Shown: positions 15,364 to 26,153, counted from the first letter of the stretch. The stretch is 37,136 nucleotides of DNA from Thiohalocapsa sp. (GCA_021736785.1 JAIPFF010000055.1:1-37136); one strand, 5' to 3'. Numbers and translations are program-made. Notes: generated by a model not told the origin, from the letters alone.

Positions 15364-18300
15364 ATGTGCGATTCCGACGACTGCATCCGCCTGCGCGGGG
15401 TGCGGCAGAACAACCTGAAGAATCTGGATCTGGACCTGCCGCTGGGCGAGCTAATCGTCGTCACCGGCGTGTCCGGGTCGGGCAAGTCGTCGCTGGCGTT
15501 CGACACCGTCTATGCCGAGGGCCAGCGGCGCTACGTCGAGACCTTCTCGCCCTACGCGCGCCAATTCCTGGACCGCATGGACCGCCCGCAAGCGGACCGT
15601 ATCGACGGCATCCCGCCGGCCATCGCCATCGACCAGACCAACCCGGTGCGCACGTCGCGCTCCACGGTCGGCACGATGACGGAGCTGAACGACCACCTGA
15701 AGCTCTTATTCGCACGCGCGGCACGGCTGTTCTGCCGCGGCTGCGGGCGCGAGGTGCGCCGCGACACGCCGGACAGCATCTGGGGTGCCCTGCTGCACCG
15801 CCAAGGACGCGACGGCGACGCGGCGGCCCGCGCGCTGATCTGCTTCGACGTGTCGGTGCCGGAGGGCATGACGCCGGAGCAGGTCAAGGAACTGCTGGCC
15901 CAGCAGGGCTATATCCGTTATCGGGACCCGGACCAGGACCCGGAGCACGCCGCGGATCGGATCGAGGTCATCCAGGACCGCCTCGCGCTGACGCCCGACA
16001 ACCAGGGCCGCGCCGTCGAGGCGCTGGAGGCGGCCCTGGACCACGGCCGCGGCCGCCTGCGGGTCTACCCGCTGGACGCCGAGCGCAACGCCGGCGCGCC
16101 CTGGCGCTTCTCCGCGGACCTGCACTGTCCCGACTGCGACATTCACTACCGGGAGCCGACGCCGAACCTGTTCTCGTTCAACTCGCCGGTGGGCGCCTGC
16201 GAGACCTGCCGCGGCTTCGGGCGGACTATCGGCATCGACTGGGACTTGGTGGTCCCGGACGACACCAAGTCCCTGCTCGACGGCGCCGTGAAGCCGATCC
16301 AGTCCGACAGCTACTCCGAGGTCCAGGAGGACCTGATGGCCTTCGCCCACCGCCGCGGCGTGCCCACGGACGTGCCCTGGCGCGACCTCTCCGACGCCGA
16401 CCGCGCCTGGGTGCTGGAGGGCGAAGGCGACTGGGACGACGACGGCCGCGGCCGCCCGCGCCATTGGTACGGCATCCGCCGCTTCTTCGACTGGCTGGAG
16501 GGGCGCAGCTACAAGATGCACGTGCGGGTGCTGCTGTCGCGCTACCGCAGCTACGAGCCCTGCACCGCCTGCAACGGCGCCCGGCTCAAGGACGAGGCGC
16601 TGGACTGGCGCGTCGGCGACCACGCCGTGGCCGATGCGGCGCTGGACCGGGCCGCGCGCTTCCGCCATGCCCGCGCGGAGATGCCGGACCTGGCCTGGCT
16701 CGGCCTGCCGGGGCTCAACGTGCACGACCTGATGGGCCTGCCCATCGACCGCTGCCGGGCCTTCTTCGACGACCTGGCCTTACCCGGCGCCATGGATCAG
16801 GCCATGGACCTGCTGCTTTCGAATATCCGCGCCCGGCTGCGTTATCTGGTGGAGGTCGGACTCGGCTACCTGACGCTGGACCGCCAGTCCCGCACCCTCT
16901 CCGGCGGCGAGGTGCAGCGCATCAATCTGACCACGGCGCTCGGCACCTCGCTGGTCAACACGCTGTTCGTGCTGGACGAGCCCAGCATCGGCCTGCACCC
17001 GCGGGACATGGACCGCATTGTCGCCATCCTGCACCGGCTGCGGGATCAGGGCAATTCGCTGCTGGTGGTGGAGCACGACCCCCAGGTGATGCGCGCCGCG
17101 GACCGGGTGCTCGACATCGGCCCCGGCCCCGGCGAGCGCGGCGGCAAGCTGGTCTTCCAGGGCACGCCGGCGGCGCTCGCGGCCTGCACCGAATCCCTGA
17201 CCGGCGACTATCTGGCCGGCCGCCGGCGCATCGAGGATCCGCAGCCGCCGCGCCCGTTGGACCCCGCGGAGCCGATGCTGCAGATCCGGGGCGCCCGCGA
17301 GCACAACCTGAAGGGCGCCGACGCCGCGATCCCGCTGAACCGGCTCGTGGTCGTCACCGGGGTCTCCGGCTCCGGCAAGTCGACGCTGGTGCAGCAGGTG
17401 CTGTTCAATCACCTGGCCAAGGCCAAGGGCCACCCCGAAGGCGCGCCGGGGGACTGCGACGGTATCGACGGCACCGAGCTGATCGGCGACGTGCTGATGC
17501 TGGACCAGTCGCCGATCGGGCGCACGTCGCGCTCGAACCCGGCCAGCTTCGTCGGCGCGCTGGACTCGATCCGGAAATTGTTCGCGGCGACGCCCGTGGC
17601 CCGCGAGCGCGGCTATAAGGCCGGGCACTTCAGCTTCAACAGCGGTCCCGGCCGCTGCCCGACCTGCGCCGGCTCCGGCTTCGAGCACGTGGAGATGCAG
17701 TTCCTGTCCGATGTCTATCTGCGCTGCCCGGACTGTAACGGGCGGCGCTACAAGGCCAGCACGCTGGAGGCGCGGCTACCCTTGGCGGACGGACCGGGCG
17801 ACGGGCCGAGCATCGCGGATGTACTGGAGATGACGGTCTCCGAGGCGCTCGCGGCCTTCGTCGAGCAGCCGGACATCAAGCGCGCGCTGCAGCCGCTGTG
17901 CGACGTGGGGCTGGACTATGTCCGCCTCGGCCAGCCGGTGCCGACGCTTTCCGGCGGCGAGGCCCAGCGCCTGAAGCTGGCCGGTCACTTGGTCAAAAGC
18001 GGGCGCCGGCGCAAGGGCGGCGGGCTGCTGTTTCTGCTGGACGAGCCGACCACGGGGCTGCACTTCGCCGACATCGCCACGCTGCTCGGCGCGTTCCGGC
18101 GGCTGATCGCGGCCGGGCACTCGCTGCTGGTCATCGAGCACAACCTGGACCTGATCCGCGCCGCGGACTGGCTGATCGACCTGGGGCCCGAGGGCGGCGA
18201 CGGCGGCGGCGAGATCGTCGCCTGCGGCACGCCGGCGCAGCTCGCCGAGCGGGGCGACAGCCATACCGGCAGGGCGCTGCGGGTCGAAGCGATGGCGGTC

Positions 18301-21150
18301 GAGCAGCTCTCGAGCGCGGCGACGCCGCCGGCGCACCCGCGCTTGGTCGCGGAGGTCCGCGCCGGTTACGCCGAGGCGGCAGCCGGCGAAGCCGCGAGTA
18401 GCGAGCTGCGCGCCGGTTCCGACACGACGCGGCACGCGGACGTCGATGCGGTCAAGGCCGCGGGCGCGAGCACCGAGCCCCACGTGGGAGGCGAACCCCA
18501 ACCGGGCGCGCGCGCCGGGGCCGGCGGCGCCATCGAGATACGCCACGCCCGCGAGCACAATCTGAAAGACCTCACCCTATCGATCCCGCGGGAGCGCTTC
18601 ATCGTCATCACCGGCGTCTCCGGCAGCGGCAAGAGCACGCTGGCCTTCGACATCCTGTTCGCCGAGGGGCAGCGGCGCTATCTGGAGTCGCTGAACGCCT
18701 ATGCGCGCCAGTTCGTGCAGCCGGCGGCGCGGGCGGACGTGGACGCGATCTTCGGCATCCCGCCGACCGTGGCCATCGAGCAGCGCACCAGCCGCGGCGG
18801 GCGCAAGAGCACCGTCGGCACGCTGACGGAGGTGCACCATTTCCTGCGTCTGCTGTACGTGAAGCTCGGCACCCAGTTTTGCCCTGGCTGCGGCGTGCCG
18901 ATCGAGCCGCAGGACCGCGACCGCATCCTGGAGCGACTGCTGGAGACCCACGCCGGCGCGCGTGTCCGGCTGCTTGCGCCGCTGGTCGTCGCCCGCAAGG
19001 GCCTCTACAACGAGCTCGCCGCCTGGGCCCTGCGCAAGGGCCATTTCATGCTGTTCGTCGACGGCGAGCCGACGAGCACCGAGCGCTGGCCGCGACTCGA
19101 CCGCTTCCGGGAGCACGATATCGACCTGCCCGTCGGCGAGATCGACGTGACCCCGCGCAACGCCGACGCGCTGCGCGGCCTGCTCGACGAGGCGCTGGAC
19201 TTGGGCAAAGGTCTGGTGCGCGTCACCCCGGCCGAGTCTTCCGCCCGCGAGGGCGCGGCAACCTACTCCACCAGCCGCACCTGCCCGAGCTGCGGCACCG
19301 GCTTCGACGAGCCGGACCCGCGGCTGTTCTCGTACAACTCCAAGCACGGCTGGTGCCCGAGCTGCTTCGGCACCGGGGTCGAGCTCGCCGGCTTCGACGA
19401 CGCCCAGACCGGCGAAGAGGGCCAGTGGCTGGAGGCCGATGCGGGCCGAACCTGCTCCGCCTGCGACGGCGCGCGGCTGCGCCCGGAGGCACTGGCGGTG
19501 CGCTTTCGCGAGCGCTCCATTGCCGAGCTGTCCGCATTGACGGTCGGGGACGCGGCAGCCTTGTTCGAGGGTCTCGCCCTGGACGGCCGCGAGGCCGCCA
19601 TCGGCCGCGACTTGCTGGCCGAGGTCCGCGGCCGACTCGCATTCCTGCAGCAGGTGGGCTTGGGTTATTTGACGCTGGACCGGGCTGCGCCGACGTTGTC
19701 CGGGGGCGAGGCCCAGCGCATCCGGCTCGCGGCGCAGCTGGGCTCCAACCTGCGCGGCGTCTGCTACATCCTCGACGAGCCGAGCATCGGCCTGCACGCG
19801 CGCGACAACGCCATGCTGCTGGAGACGCTCGCGGCGCTGCGAGCGAAGGGCAACAGCGTCCTCGTCGTCGAGCACGATATCGAGACCATGCGCCGTGCCG
19901 ACGAGATCATCGACCTCGGCCCCGGGGCCGGCGTTCACGGGGGCCAGATCGTCGCCCGCGGCACGGCAGCGGATCTGGCGGCGAACCCGGCCTCGGTCAC
20001 CGGGCGGTTCCTCGCGCGCGTCCCGTCCCCCTCGGCGGTGCAGCGACAACCGCGTGGCGATGCGGACTGGCTGCGCATCGAAGGTGCCAGCCTGAACAAC
20101 CTGAAGGATCTGGACCTGGCGCTGCCGCTCGGGCGGCTGGTCTGCGTGACCGGCGTCTCCGGCTCCGGCAAGTCGACGCTGGTCCGCGACCTGATCGCCG
20201 CATCGCTGAAGCCGCGGCTCGCCGCCGAGCGCCCGCGCGGCAAGAAGCCCACCTCGGCGGCGCTGACCGGCTGTCGCGGACTAAAGGGTTGGCAGGGACT
20301 GAGTCGTGTGCTGGAGGTGGACCAAACGCCGATCGGCAAGACACCCCGCTCCTGCCCGGCGACCTACATCGGCTTCTGGGACCGCATTCGGCGACTGTTC
20401 GCTGCAGCACCCGAGGCGCGGATGCTCGGCTGGGGGGCGGGACGCTTCTCGTTCAATACCCGCGGCGGGCGCTGCGAGGTCTGCGACGGCCAGGGCGTGC
20501 AGCGCATGGAAATGAGCTTCCTGCCGGACGTCAAGGTGCCCTGCGAGGCCTGCGGCGGCACCCGCTTCAACGCCGAGACGCGTGCGATCCGCTACAAGGG
20601 CCACGGCATCGGCGAGGTGCTGGCCATGAGCGTGGACGAGGCGGTCGAGGTGTTCGCGGCCCACCCGGCCGTGCGCCATCCGCTGGAACTGCTGCAGGCC
20701 GTGGGGCTCGGCTATCTGACGCTGGGGCAGCCCAGCCCGACCCTGTCCGGCGGCGAGGCTCAGCGCATCAAGCTGGTCTCGGAGCTCGCCAAGGCCCGCC
20801 CCGGCGACGGCGGCGGCCTGACCAACCGCCCGACGCTCTATGTCCTGGACGAGCCGACCGTGGGCCTGCACATGGCCGACGTCGAGCGGCTGATCGCGGC
20901 GCTGCAACGCCTCGTCGACGCCGGCCACTCGGTGCTGGTCGTCGAGCACGACTTGGACCTGATCGCCGCGGCCGATTGGATCCTGGACCTTGGCCCCGAA
21001 GGCGGCGCCGCCGGCGGTCGCGTCGTCGTGCAGGGTCCGCCCGGGGACGTCGCCACGCGCGGCGTCGGTCACACGGCCGCGGCGCTATGCGACCACTTTG
21101 GCCTGTCCCCGAGCGGCGGCGGGAAGGAAGCCGCAAATGGGCGCGAATGA
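15364..21150 (+). CDS. uvrA: Tandem double UvrA (excinuclease ABC subunit A paralogue), 1928 aa
   Basis: The protein is twice the normal UvrA length (about 940) and contains two complete UvrA units joined by a low-complexity linker (about residues 985-1057). Four Walker A motifs GVSGSGKS occur at about 35, 666, 1084 and 1597 (Lys 41, 672, 1090, 1603). Four LSGGE signatures occur at about 512, 862, 1445 and 1794, each followed by a Walker B LDEP. CXXC zinc motifs are present in both units. Each unit keeps an insert where the UvrB-binding domain sits; the second ('[15 protein letters not shown]') is closer to the canonical form. UvrA senses helix-distorting DNA damage as a dimer; this form could act as a built-in dimer. 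Long fused UvrA proteins are known in some proteobacteria beside a normal UvrA. An alternative GTG start at 15331 adds 11 residues. No SOS box was seen upstream. Confidence 0.9.
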   Translation: MCDSDDCIRLRGVRQNNLKNLDLDLPLGELIVVTGVSGSGKSSLAFDTVYAEGQRRYVETFSPYARQFLDRMDRPQADRIDGIPPAIAIDQTNPVRTSRSTVGTMTELNDHLKLLFARAARLFCRGCGREVRRDTPDSIWGALLHRQGRDGDAAARALICFDVSVPEGMTPEQVKELLAQQGYIRYRDPDQDPEHAADRIEVIQDRLALTPDNQGRAVEALEAALDHGRGRLRVYPLDAERNAGAPWRFSADLHCPDCDIHYREPTPNLFSFNSPVGACETCRGFGRTIGIDWDLVVPDDTKSLLDGAVKPIQSDSYSEVQEDLMAFAHRRGVPTDVPWRDLSDADRAWVLEGEGDWDDDGRGRPRHWYGIRRFFDWLEGRSYKMHVRVLLSRYRSYEPCTACNGARLKDEALDWRVGDHAVADAALDRAARFRHARAEMPDLAWLGLPGLNVHDLMGLPIDRCRAFFDDLALPGAMDQAMDLLLSNIRARLRYLVEVGLGYLTLDRQSRTLSGGEVQRINLTTALGTSLVNTLFVLDEPSIGLHPRDMDRIVAILHRLRDQGNSLLVVEHDPQVMRAADRVLDIGPGPGERGGKLVFQGTPAALAACTESLTGDYLAGRRRIEDPQPPRPLDPAEPMLQIRGAREHNLKGADAAIPLNRLVVVTGVSGSGKSTLVQQVLFNHLAKAKGHPEGAPGDCDGIDGTELIGDVLMLDQSPIGRTSRSNPASFVGALDSIRKLFAATPVARERGYKAGHFSFNSGPGRCPTCAGSGFEHVEMQFLSDVYLRCPDCNGRRYKASTLEARLPLADGPGDGPSIADVLEMTVSEALAAFVEQPDIKRALQPLCDVGLDYVRLGQPVPTLSGGEAQRLKLAGHLVKSGRRRKGGGLLFLLDEPTTGLHFADIATLLGAFRRLIAAGHSLLVIEHNLDLIRAADWLIDLGPEGGDGGGEIVACGTPAQLAERGDSHTGRALRVEAMAVEQLSSAATPPAHPRLVAEVRAGYAEAAAGEAASSELRAGSDTTRHADVDAVKAAGASTEPHVGGEPQPGARAGAGGAIEIRHAREHNLKDLTLSIPRERFIVITGVSGSGKSTLAFDILFAEGQRRYLESLNAYARQFVQPAARADVDAIFGIPPTVAIEQRTSRGGRKSTVGTLTEVHHFLRLLYVKLGTQFCPGCGVPIEPQDRDRILERLLETHAGARVRLLAPLVVARKGLYNELAAWALRKGHFMLFVDGEPTSTERWPRLDRFREHDIDLPVGEIDVTPRNADALRGLLDEALDLGKGLVRVTPAESSAREGAATYSTSRTCPSCGTGFDEPDPRLFSYNSKHGWCPSCFGTGVELAGFDDAQTGEEGQWLEADAGRTCSACDGARLRPEALAVRFRERSIAELSALTVGDAAALFEGLALDGREAAIGRDLLAEVRGRLAFLQQVGLGYLTLDRAAPTLSGGEAQRIRLAAQLGSNLRGVCYILDEPSIGLHARDNAMLLETLAALRAKGNSVLVVEHDIETMRRADEIIDLGPGAGVHGGQIVARGTAADLAANPASVTGRFLARVPSPSAVQRQPRGDADWLRIEGASLNNLKDLDLALPLGRLVCVTGVSGSGKSTLVRDLIAASLKPRLAAERPRGKKPTSAALTGCRGLKGWQGLSRVLEVDQTPIGKTPRSCPATYIGFWDRIRRLFAAAPEARMLGWGAGRFSFNTRGGRCEVCDGQGVQRMEMSFLPDVKVPCEACGGTRFNAETRAIRYKGHGIGEVLAMSVDEAVEVFAAHPAVRHPLELLQAVGLGYLTLGQPSPTLSGGEAQRIKLVSELAKARPGDGGGLTNRPTLYVLDEPTVGLHMADVERLIAALQRLVDAGHSVLVVEHDLDLIAAADWILDLGPEGGAAGGRVVVQGPPGDVATRGVGHTAAALCDHFGLSPSGGGKEAANGRE

Positions 21151-21254
21151 GGACGAATCGGCGCGAAAGAAACGCAGAGCCGACCGAGAATCAGCGGCAA
21201 GAGTGGTCCGCGAATGAATTCGAGCTCACGCAAACAAGAGAATAAGCAAAGCCC

Positions 21255-21276
21255 GTTCCCGACAACGGTCGGGAAC
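21255..21276 (-). terminator. Stem-loop terminator of the DUF533 gene
   Basis: GTTCCCGAC and GTCGGGAAC form a perfect 9-bp stem with an AACG loop (read on plus). On the minus strand the stem is followed by GGGCTTTGCTTATT, a moderately T-rich tail, so it suits the DUF533 gene ending at 21291. It also separates that gene from the convergent uvrA-like gene. Confidence 0.6.
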
Positions 21277-21290
21277 AGGAAGCGCAAAGA

Positions 21291-22124
21291 TCAAGCGGTC
21301 ACGCCGAGGGTCTGATGGATTTGCCCGACGACGAGCGGGTGCAGGCCCGCGGCATCGGCAAATTGCTGCAGGTAGGCCTTCTCCGCGTCGGTATCGACTT
21401 CGACCGACAGCAGCGATGCCGCGTAGACCTGGGCCGCGACCTCTTGATTGGGCATCTCGGCGGCAAAGGCCTGGACATTCAGCGGCGCCTGCATTTCCTG
21501 CATGACCCACTGCTGGAGGCCTGCATCCGCGCCTGACTCCTGAAGCTTGCCGACGATGCGCTGCATCTCTTCCGGGGAGATATGGCCATCGGACTTGGCG
21601 GCATTGATCATGCCCTTCAACACCAGTTGCGCGGTGCTCTCCAACGCCTCTTCCTCTGCCTTGTTTTCGGGTTCACGCATGCCGAGGGGCATAGTGCCCC
21701 CTGACCAAGGACCGGTGTTGCCGCCCGCGGCACCGACACCGGGGAAGCCGCTCAGCAGACCGCCTCCCCCACCCTGCTGTTCCTGGCCCGCCGACTGGAT
21801 GGCCTTCATCGCAACGCTGGCAAGCACGGCCAGCATGCCGCCCTGCACCGCGCCCTTACCGCCCCCCATCAGCGACCCGACCAAGGCACCGAGCCCACCG
21901 GCCTGCCCCGGGCTCTGCGCCGCGCTGCCGAGCCCGTTCGTGACCGCTCCGAGAATACCGCCGAGCAAACCGCCGCCGGCGCCGCCGGCGGGCATGCCGC
22001 CCGCCATCGCGTTGCCGAAGCCGCCCCGCTGCAATTGCTCGAGTGCACTTCCGATGCGATTGCCGGCCGATGGAGCCATCGCGCTCTGCATGAATGCGCC
22101 AACGAGGTTTCCGAAGTTCGCCAT
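21291..22124 (-). CDS. DUF533 (YebE-like, TerB-fold) protein, 277 aa
   Basis: The start at 22124 (MANFGNLVG) is chosen over the longer frame to 22229: GAGGA lies 8-9 nt upstream and E. coli YebE also begins MAN. The N-terminal half is Gly/Ala/Met-rich with a possible membrane-associating segment 'GGMLAVLASVAMKAI' (about residues 104-118). The C-terminal half (about 170-277) is the helical DUF533/TerB-like domain: 'LVLKGMINAAKSDGHISPEE' then 'AAQVYAASLLSVEVDTDAEKAYL'. Family members are inner-membrane-associated and linked to envelope or metal stress; the function is not firmly known. It is downstream of the SAM hydrolase gene on the same strand with a 150-nt gap. Confidence 0.85.
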   Translation of the reverse strand: MANFGNLVGAFMQSAMAPSAGNRIGSALEQLQRGGFGNAMAGGMPAGGAGGGLLGGILGAVTNGLGSAAQSPGQAGGLGALVGSLMGGGKGAVQGGMLAVLASVAMKAIQSAGQEQQGGGGGLLSGFPGVGAAGGNTGPWSGGTMPLGMREPENKAEEEALESTAQLVLKGMINAAKSDGHISPEEMQRIVGKLQESGADAGLQQWVMQEMQAPLNVQAFAAEMPNQEVAAQVYAASLLSVEVDTDAEKAYLQQFADAAGLHPLVVGQIHQTLGVTA

Positions 22125-22274
22125 TATGTGTGTCCTCAGAAGGGTGCTTGCCGGTTCGCCGCGGTGCGGCCGAGCTCGGTCCTGATCATGAATAAAAGCC
22201 GTGACGTAATGCCCTCGTCGGCACAGCATCGGGTGCGCTGGATCGGTCGAGCCGCGCCGGGCTCGGGAATAATG

Positions 22275-23060
22275 TTACCCAAGACTATGCAATTCAAGCC
22301 CTTGATGGAGCGAGAGATCGATTGGCAACGGATCACCGGGGAAAAGTGACAGTAAACTGTCCGCCTTCCCCTGATTAACGGCTATTTCCAACAACCCGAG
22401 CGCATTCTCGTACCAGAAGGCCGTCCCGGCGGGCACCTCGCAGAACGTGCGTGCATAGCCGATCCGGTGCTCGCCGACAGGCAGGATGGTGCCGCGATCC
22501 ACGCCGGCGGCACGGATCCCGGACATGACATTGCCGTAGCGGTCCACGTAGCAGACCTTGGCGGCGTCCACCGGCCAGTCGGCACCCGCCAAGTCCTGCA
22601 GTGCGGTCTCGGTTGCGCCCGGCAGCACGCCTGCGAGTATCCGCGCGGCCAGTGGCGCAAACAGATCGCGCCCGTGAAAGCTGTCGGAAAGGGACGGCGG
22701 CCGCCAACCGATAAGGTAGACATGCGACTGCGGACCAGTGCGCAGAGCGGGAATAAGCAGCCCATTGTCGGGGGCGAGCAGCCAATCCTCGCCGACCCGC
22801 GCCGCGATGACGCCGCGGCTGCCGCCGACACCCGGATCGACAACACAGAGGTAGAGCGTGCCCGACGGCAGATCGCGCATCAGCGCGGGCAGCATATAGG
22901 CCGCGAGGTCCGGCCGGAACGGGGGCAGATCGGAAACCAGCGGCACGACTGGCGTCGCGCCGGCGAGCGCGGACATGACCAGCTGCATCTGCCCCACGTA
23001 GGGGCCTTCACCGAAATCGGTCAGCAGCGCAATCCGATGCGGCGGACGTACAATCTCCAT
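22275..23060 (-). CDS. SAM hydrolase (SAM hydroxide adenosyltransferase, DUF62 family), 261 aa
   Basis: This family hydrolyses S-adenosylmethionine to adenosine and methionine; halogenases such as fluorinase are relatives. Visible motifs are 'LLTDFG' with Asp15, 'GPYVGQM', 'DPGVGG' (75-80) followed by Arg82, 'PDNG' (97-100), 'FHGRD' (128-132, His129) and 'DRYGN' (173-177). Asp15, Arg82 and His129 fit the Asp-Arg-His triad known for the hydrolase branch. The length is typical. The gene lies directly after the rplQ terminator on the same strand and is preceded by a 7-bp dyad. The Shine-Dalgarno sequence is weak. Confidence 0.88.
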   Translation of the reverse strand: MEIVRPPHRIALLTDFGEGPYVGQMQLVMSALAGATPVVPLVSDLPPFRPDLAAYMLPALMRDLPSGTLYLCVVDPGVGGSRGVIAARVGEDWLLAPDNGLLIPALRTGPQSHVYLIGWRPPSLSDSFHGRDLFAPLAARILAGVLPGATETALQDLAGADWPVDAAKVCYVDRYGNVMSGIRAAGVDRGTILPVGEHRIGYARTFCEVPAGTAFWYENALGLLEIAVNQGKADSLLSLFPGDPLPIDLSLHQGLELHSLG

Positions 23061-23074
23061 CGCGGGACAGCCAA

Positions 23075-23100
23075 GTGTTGATGATCGGGGGATTCAACAC
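23075..23100. promoter_or_regulatory. Operator-like dyad upstream of SAM hydrolase
   Basis: GTGTTGA (23075-23081) and TCAACAC (23094-23100) are perfect 7-bp inverted repeats with 12 nt between, starting 15 nt upstream of the ATG at 23060. The spacing would suit a dimeric regulator or a 5' UTR hairpin. The owner is unknown. Confidence 0.35.
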
Positions 23101-23144
23101 CGAGCCGGGATCCGACGCAAACCGCACTCGGCCGGCAAACGTCC

Positions 23145-23173
23145 AAAAAAAAGCCGGGCTTCGCCCGGCTTTT
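23145..23173 (-). terminator. Intrinsic terminator of the alpha operon
   Basis: On the minus strand the stem AAAAGCCGGGC pairs with GCCCGGCTTTT around a GAA loop and runs into eight consecutive T. It starts about 24 nt after the rplQ stop. It is the strongest terminator in the window and closes the ribosomal cluster. Confidence 0.92.
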
Positions 23174-23196
23174 CCGCAGCGGCGAATGGCCGTTGC

Positions 23197-23592
23197 TCAA
23201 TCCTCGTCGCCATCGGCATCGCTCGACTCGACAATCGGTCGGTCGACCAGCTCCACATAGGCCATCGGCGCGGCATCGCCGGGGCGAAAGCCGCACTTGA
23301 GGATGCGCAGGTAACCGCCGGGACGCGCCGCGTAGCGGGGACCGATTTCGGCAAACAGCTTGCCGACCGCATCCTTGTCGCGCAGCCGCGAGAACGCCAA
23401 GCGGCGGCGATGCACCGAATCGCTCTTCGCGAGCGTGATCAGCGGCTCGGCAACGCGGCGCAGTTCCTTGGCCTTGGGCAAGGTTGTCTTGATCAGCTCC
23501 TGCTGGATCAGCGAGCTGGTCATGTTGCGGAACATCGCTTCGCGATGGGAGCTGTTCCGGTTGAGTTGTCTTCCAGCCTTGCGGTGACGCAT
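23197..23592 (-). CDS. rplQ: 50S ribosomal protein bL17
   Basis: The 131-aa product starts [12 protein letters not shown] and continues '[19 protein letters not shown]', as in all bacterial L17; E. coli has 127 residues. The last ten residues form an acidic tail ([11 protein letters not shown]). L17 sits near the exit tunnel and binds 23S rRNA. It is the last gene of the alpha operon, 18 nt after rpoA, with GGAAGAAG as ribosome-binding site. Confidence 0.98.
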   Translation of the reverse strand: MRHRKAGRQLNRNSSHREAMFRNMTSSLIQQELIKTTLPKAKELRRVAEPLITLAKSDSVHRRRLAFSRLRDKDAVGKLFAEIGPRYAARPGGYLRILKCGFRPGDAAPMAYVELVDRPIVESSDADGDED

Positions 23593-23610
23593 GGTTCTTC
23601 TTCCGATTGG

Positions 23611-24624
23611 TTACTTGACCATCAATTCGTCGATGTTCTCGGGCGGCCAGTTGTCGAGGCGCATGCCCAGCGACAGCCCGCGAGTTGCAAGGACATCCTT
23701 GATTTCGGTCAGCGATTTCTTGCCCAGGTTCGGAGTCTTCAGCAGCTCGACTTCGGTCCGCTGGATCAGATCTCCGATCAGATAGATGTTTTCCGCCTTC
23801 AGGCAGTTCGCCGAACGGACGGTCAGTTCGAGCTCGTCCACCGGGCGCACCAGCATCGGATCGAATGCCGGCTCCACCGGCTTTTCGTCCGTCGGGCTCT
23901 CGCTGCCCATGGTCTGGTCCAGATCGACGAAGCTCGATAGCTGGTCGCGCAGGATCGCCGCCGAGCGCTGTATTGCGTCCTTCGGATCGATCGTGCCGTT
24001 GGTCTCGATATCGACCACCAGACGATCAAGGTCGGTACGCTGCTCGACGCGAGCGGACTCGACTTCGATCGCAACGCGCTTGACCGGGCTGTACGAGGCA
24101 TCCAGCGGGAGCTTACCGATGGGCCGGTCCTCGCCCTCTTCCGCCTCGCGCTGAGTCGCCGGCTCATAGCCGCGGCCGCGGCGCACCGTCAGCGTCATGC
24201 TGAGCTCGGTATCCGCGGTCAGGTTCGCGATCACCAGATCCGGGTTCGCGATCTCCGCCGAATGATCGATTGCGATGTCCGATGCAAGTACCGGCCCAGG
24301 GCCGACCTTGCTCAGCGTAAAGGTCGCCTCGTCGCGGCCGTGTAAATTGATCGCCAGCTGCTTCAGGTTCAGCAAGATCTCCAGCACGTCCTGCTGCACA
24401 CCCTCGATGGTGGTGTACTCGTGCAGAATGCCCTGGATCTCCACTTCCGTGACCGCGTAGCCTTCCATCGACGACAGAAGGATGCGGCGCAGCGCATTGC
24501 CCAGCGTGTGTCCGAATCCCCGCTCGAAAGGCTCCAGCGAAACCTTGGCGTGCACGACACCACCGTCCAACGGTTCGACTTTTACGATGCGGGGCTTCAG
24601 AAATCCACTACCGAGATCGCCCAT
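23611..24624 (-). CDS. rpoA: RNA polymerase subunit alpha
   Basis: It has 337 aa (329 in E. coli). The N-terminal dimerisation and assembly domain covers about residues 1-235 ('[20 protein letters not shown]'). A charged linker follows, then the C-terminal domain (about 255-330) with '[20 protein letters not shown]' and '[20 protein letters not shown]', which contact UP elements and activators. AGGGG lies 8 nt before the ATG. Its place between rpsD and rplQ is canonical, coupling polymerase and ribosome synthesis. Confidence 0.98.
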   Translation of the reverse strand: MGDLGSGFLKPRIVKVEPLDGGVVHAKVSLEPFERGFGHTLGNALRRILLSSMEGYAVTEVEIQGILHEYTTIEGVQQDVLEILLNLKQLAINLHGRDEATFTLSKVGPGPVLASDIAIDHSAEIANPDLVIANLTADTELSMTLTVRRGRGYEPATQREAEEGEDRPIGKLPLDASYSPVKRVAIEVESARVEQRTDLDRLVVDIETNGTIDPKDAIQRSAAILRDQLSSFVDLDQTMGSESPTDEKPVEPAFDPMLVRPVDELELTVRSANCLKAENIYLIGDLIQRTEVELLKTPNLGKKSLTEIKDVLATRGLSLGMRLDNWPPENIDELMVK

Positions 24625-24647
24625 ACAAAATACCCCTGCTGAAAAGC

Positions 24648-25268
24648 TTACTTCGAGTAGAGCTCGACGATCAGCGACTCGTTGATGTCCGCAGGCAAGT
24701 CAGCGCGATCCGGCAGGCGCTTGAGCACGCCCTTGAGTGCTTTCGTATCGACTTCGACCCAGTCCGGGAAGCCGTACTGTTCGGCCAGGGCCAGCGCGTT
24801 CTGCACACGCACTTGGGTCTTAGCCTTTTCGCGGACTTCAACTTGATCTTCGGGCGCTACCTGATAGGACGCCACGGAGACAACTTTGCCGTTGACCAGC
24901 ACGCCCTTGTGGTTGATCAGCTGCCGTGCTTCCGCCCGGGTAGAGCCGAAGCCCATGCGGTAGACGATGGTGTCGAGACGACGCTCGAGCAGCTGCAGCA
25001 GGTTCTCGCCGGTCGCGCCTTTCAGCCGCGCGGCTTCCTTGTAGTAGTTGCGGAACTGCTTCTCCATGACGCCGTAGATGCGGCGTACCTTCTGCTTCTC
25101 GCGCAACTGCACACCGTAGTCGGAGAGGCGGCGGCGGCGATCCTGGGTCTGACCGGGCATCTTGTCGAGCTTGCACTTCGACTCCAGCGACCGAGCGCGG
25201 CTCTTGAGACCGAGGTCGACACCTTCGCGCCGGGCCAGCTTGCAGGTTGGGCCTATGTATCGGGACAT
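24648..25268 (-). CDS. rpsD: 30S ribosomal protein uS4
   Basis: The 206-aa length equals E. coli S4. The start at 25268 ([16 protein letters not shown]) has AGGAGG about 10 nt upstream; the frame extends to 25547 only as an overlap with rpsK. An S4 RNA-binding domain is visible around residues 95-155 ('[18 protein letters not shown]', '[17 protein letters not shown]'). S4 is a primary 16S binder and in E. coli represses the alpha operon by binding the rpsM leader. Confidence 0.98.
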   Translation of the reverse strand: MSRYIGPTCKLARREGVDLGLKSRARSLESKCKLDKMPGQTQDRRRRLSDYGVQLREKQKVRRIYGVMEKQFRNYYKEAARLKGATGENLLQLLERRLDTIVYRMGFGSTRAEARQLINHKGVLVNGKVVSVASYQVAPEDQVEVREKAKTQVRVQNALALAEQYGFPDWVEVDTKALKGVLKRLPDRADLPADINESLIVELYSK

Positions 25269-25285
25269 TTCGGCTGGACCTCCTG

Positions 25286-25672
25286 TTAAACGCGCCGCTT
25301 CTTGGGCGGACGGCAGCCGTTGTGCGGGATCGGCGTCACGTCGGTGATACTGGTGACCTTGAACCCCGCGCTGTGAAGTGCGCGTACTGCGGACTCGCGC
25401 CCGGGGCCGGGGCCCTTGACGTTGACGTCCAGGTTCATGATGCCGAATTCCTTCGCGGCGGCCCCTGCACGGCTCGCCGCGACCTGCGCTGCGAACGGTG
25501 TGCTCTTGCGCGATCCGCGGAAGCCGGAACCGCCGGACGTGGCCCACGCCAAAGCGTTGCCCTGCCGGTCGGTGATGGTAACGATGGTGTTGTTGAAAGA
25601 AGCGTGCACGTGGGCGATGCCGTCCGCGACCTGCTTCTTGACCTTTTTCTTGGTCCGCGCTTGCTTAGCCAC
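25286..25672 (-). CDS. rpsK: 30S ribosomal protein uS11
   Basis: The 128-aa product has the S11 signature '[19 protein letters not shown]' and the C-terminal '[17 protein letters not shown]', nearly invariant in bacteria. It lies on the 30S platform near the mRNA exit and the anti-Shine-Dalgarno. The gene is 33 nt after rpsM and 17 nt before rpsD. Confidence 0.98.
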   Translation of the reverse strand: MAKQARTKKKVKKQVADGIAHVHASFNNTIVTITDRQGNALAWATSGGSGFRGSRKSTPFAAQVAASRAGAAAKEFGIMNLDVNVKGPGPGRESAVRALHSAGFKVTSITDVTPIPHNGCRPPKKRRV

Positions 25673-25705
25673 TGATGTCTAATCTCCGAAAGTCGGGCCG
25701 TTGTT

Positions 25706-26062
25706 CTATCGCTTGATCGGACGACGCGGACCCTTACGGGTACGCGCGTTTGTCCGCGTGCGCTGGCCGCGCAGCGGGAGGCCGCGACGATGACGGATTC
25801 CGCGGTTACAGCCGAGGTCCATCAGCCGTTTGATGTTCATGGAAACTTCCCGGCGCAGATCACCTTCGACGGTGTGCTTGCCGACCTCGCCGCGCAGACG
25901 CTCGACCTCTTCCTCGGTCAGATCCTGAATGCGGGTCGTGGCGGGGATGTTTGCGTCGTCGCAGATCTTTTCGGCCAGCGAACGGCCGATGCCGTAAATT
26001 GACGTCAGCGCAATGCTCGCGTGCTTGCGATCTGGAATGTTGACTCCGGCGATACGGGCCAT
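25706..26062 (-). CDS. rpsM: 30S ribosomal protein uS13
   Basis: The 118-aa length equals E. coli. It has '[22 protein letters not shown]' and the basic tail '[20 protein letters not shown]' that reaches the P-site tRNA. S13 is in the 30S head and bridges to L5. It is the first gene after the alpha promoter; AGGAG lies 9 nt before the ATG. Confidence 0.98.
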   Translation of the reverse strand: MARIAGVNIPDRKHASIALTSIYGIGRSLAEKICDDANIPATTRIQDLTEEEVERLRGEVGKHTVEGDLRREVSMNIKRLMDLGCNRGIRHRRGLPLRGQRTRTNARTRKGPRRPIKR

Positions 26063-26113
26063 GCGGCTTGAGCTCCTGCGGAAGCGGCGGAAGTAACCGA
26101 GCGGAAACCGCCT

Positions 26114-26141
26114 AGTATAACAATATTCTGGTTGCGGTCAA
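26114..26141 (-). promoter_or_regulatory. Alpha-operon sigma70-type promoter
   Basis: On the minus strand TTGACC (26141-26136) and TATACT (26119-26114) are 16 nt apart; each matches consensus in five of six bases. Transcription would start near 26107, leaving a leader of only about 45 nt before the rpsM ATG. The site between rpmJ and rpsM is where E. coli has its alpha promoter. Confidence 0.8.
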
Positions 26142-26153
26142 ACAGTGTCGGGC

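Noticed and set aside
13803-15506. 567-codon minus-strand open frame
   Set aside because: It is fully antisense to the cytochrome gene, which has a signal peptide and two CXXCH motifs. The frame is a GC-rich codon shadow with no recognisable domain.
18577-20049. 490-codon minus-strand and 788-codon plus-strand frames inside the uvrA-like gene
   Set aside because: Both are shadows of a gene whose own frame carries all UvrA motifs.
15364-21150. Assembly artefact duplicating a uvrA gene
   Set aside because: The two halves differ strongly in sequence throughout and are joined by a distinct linker, so they are not a recent or artificial copy.
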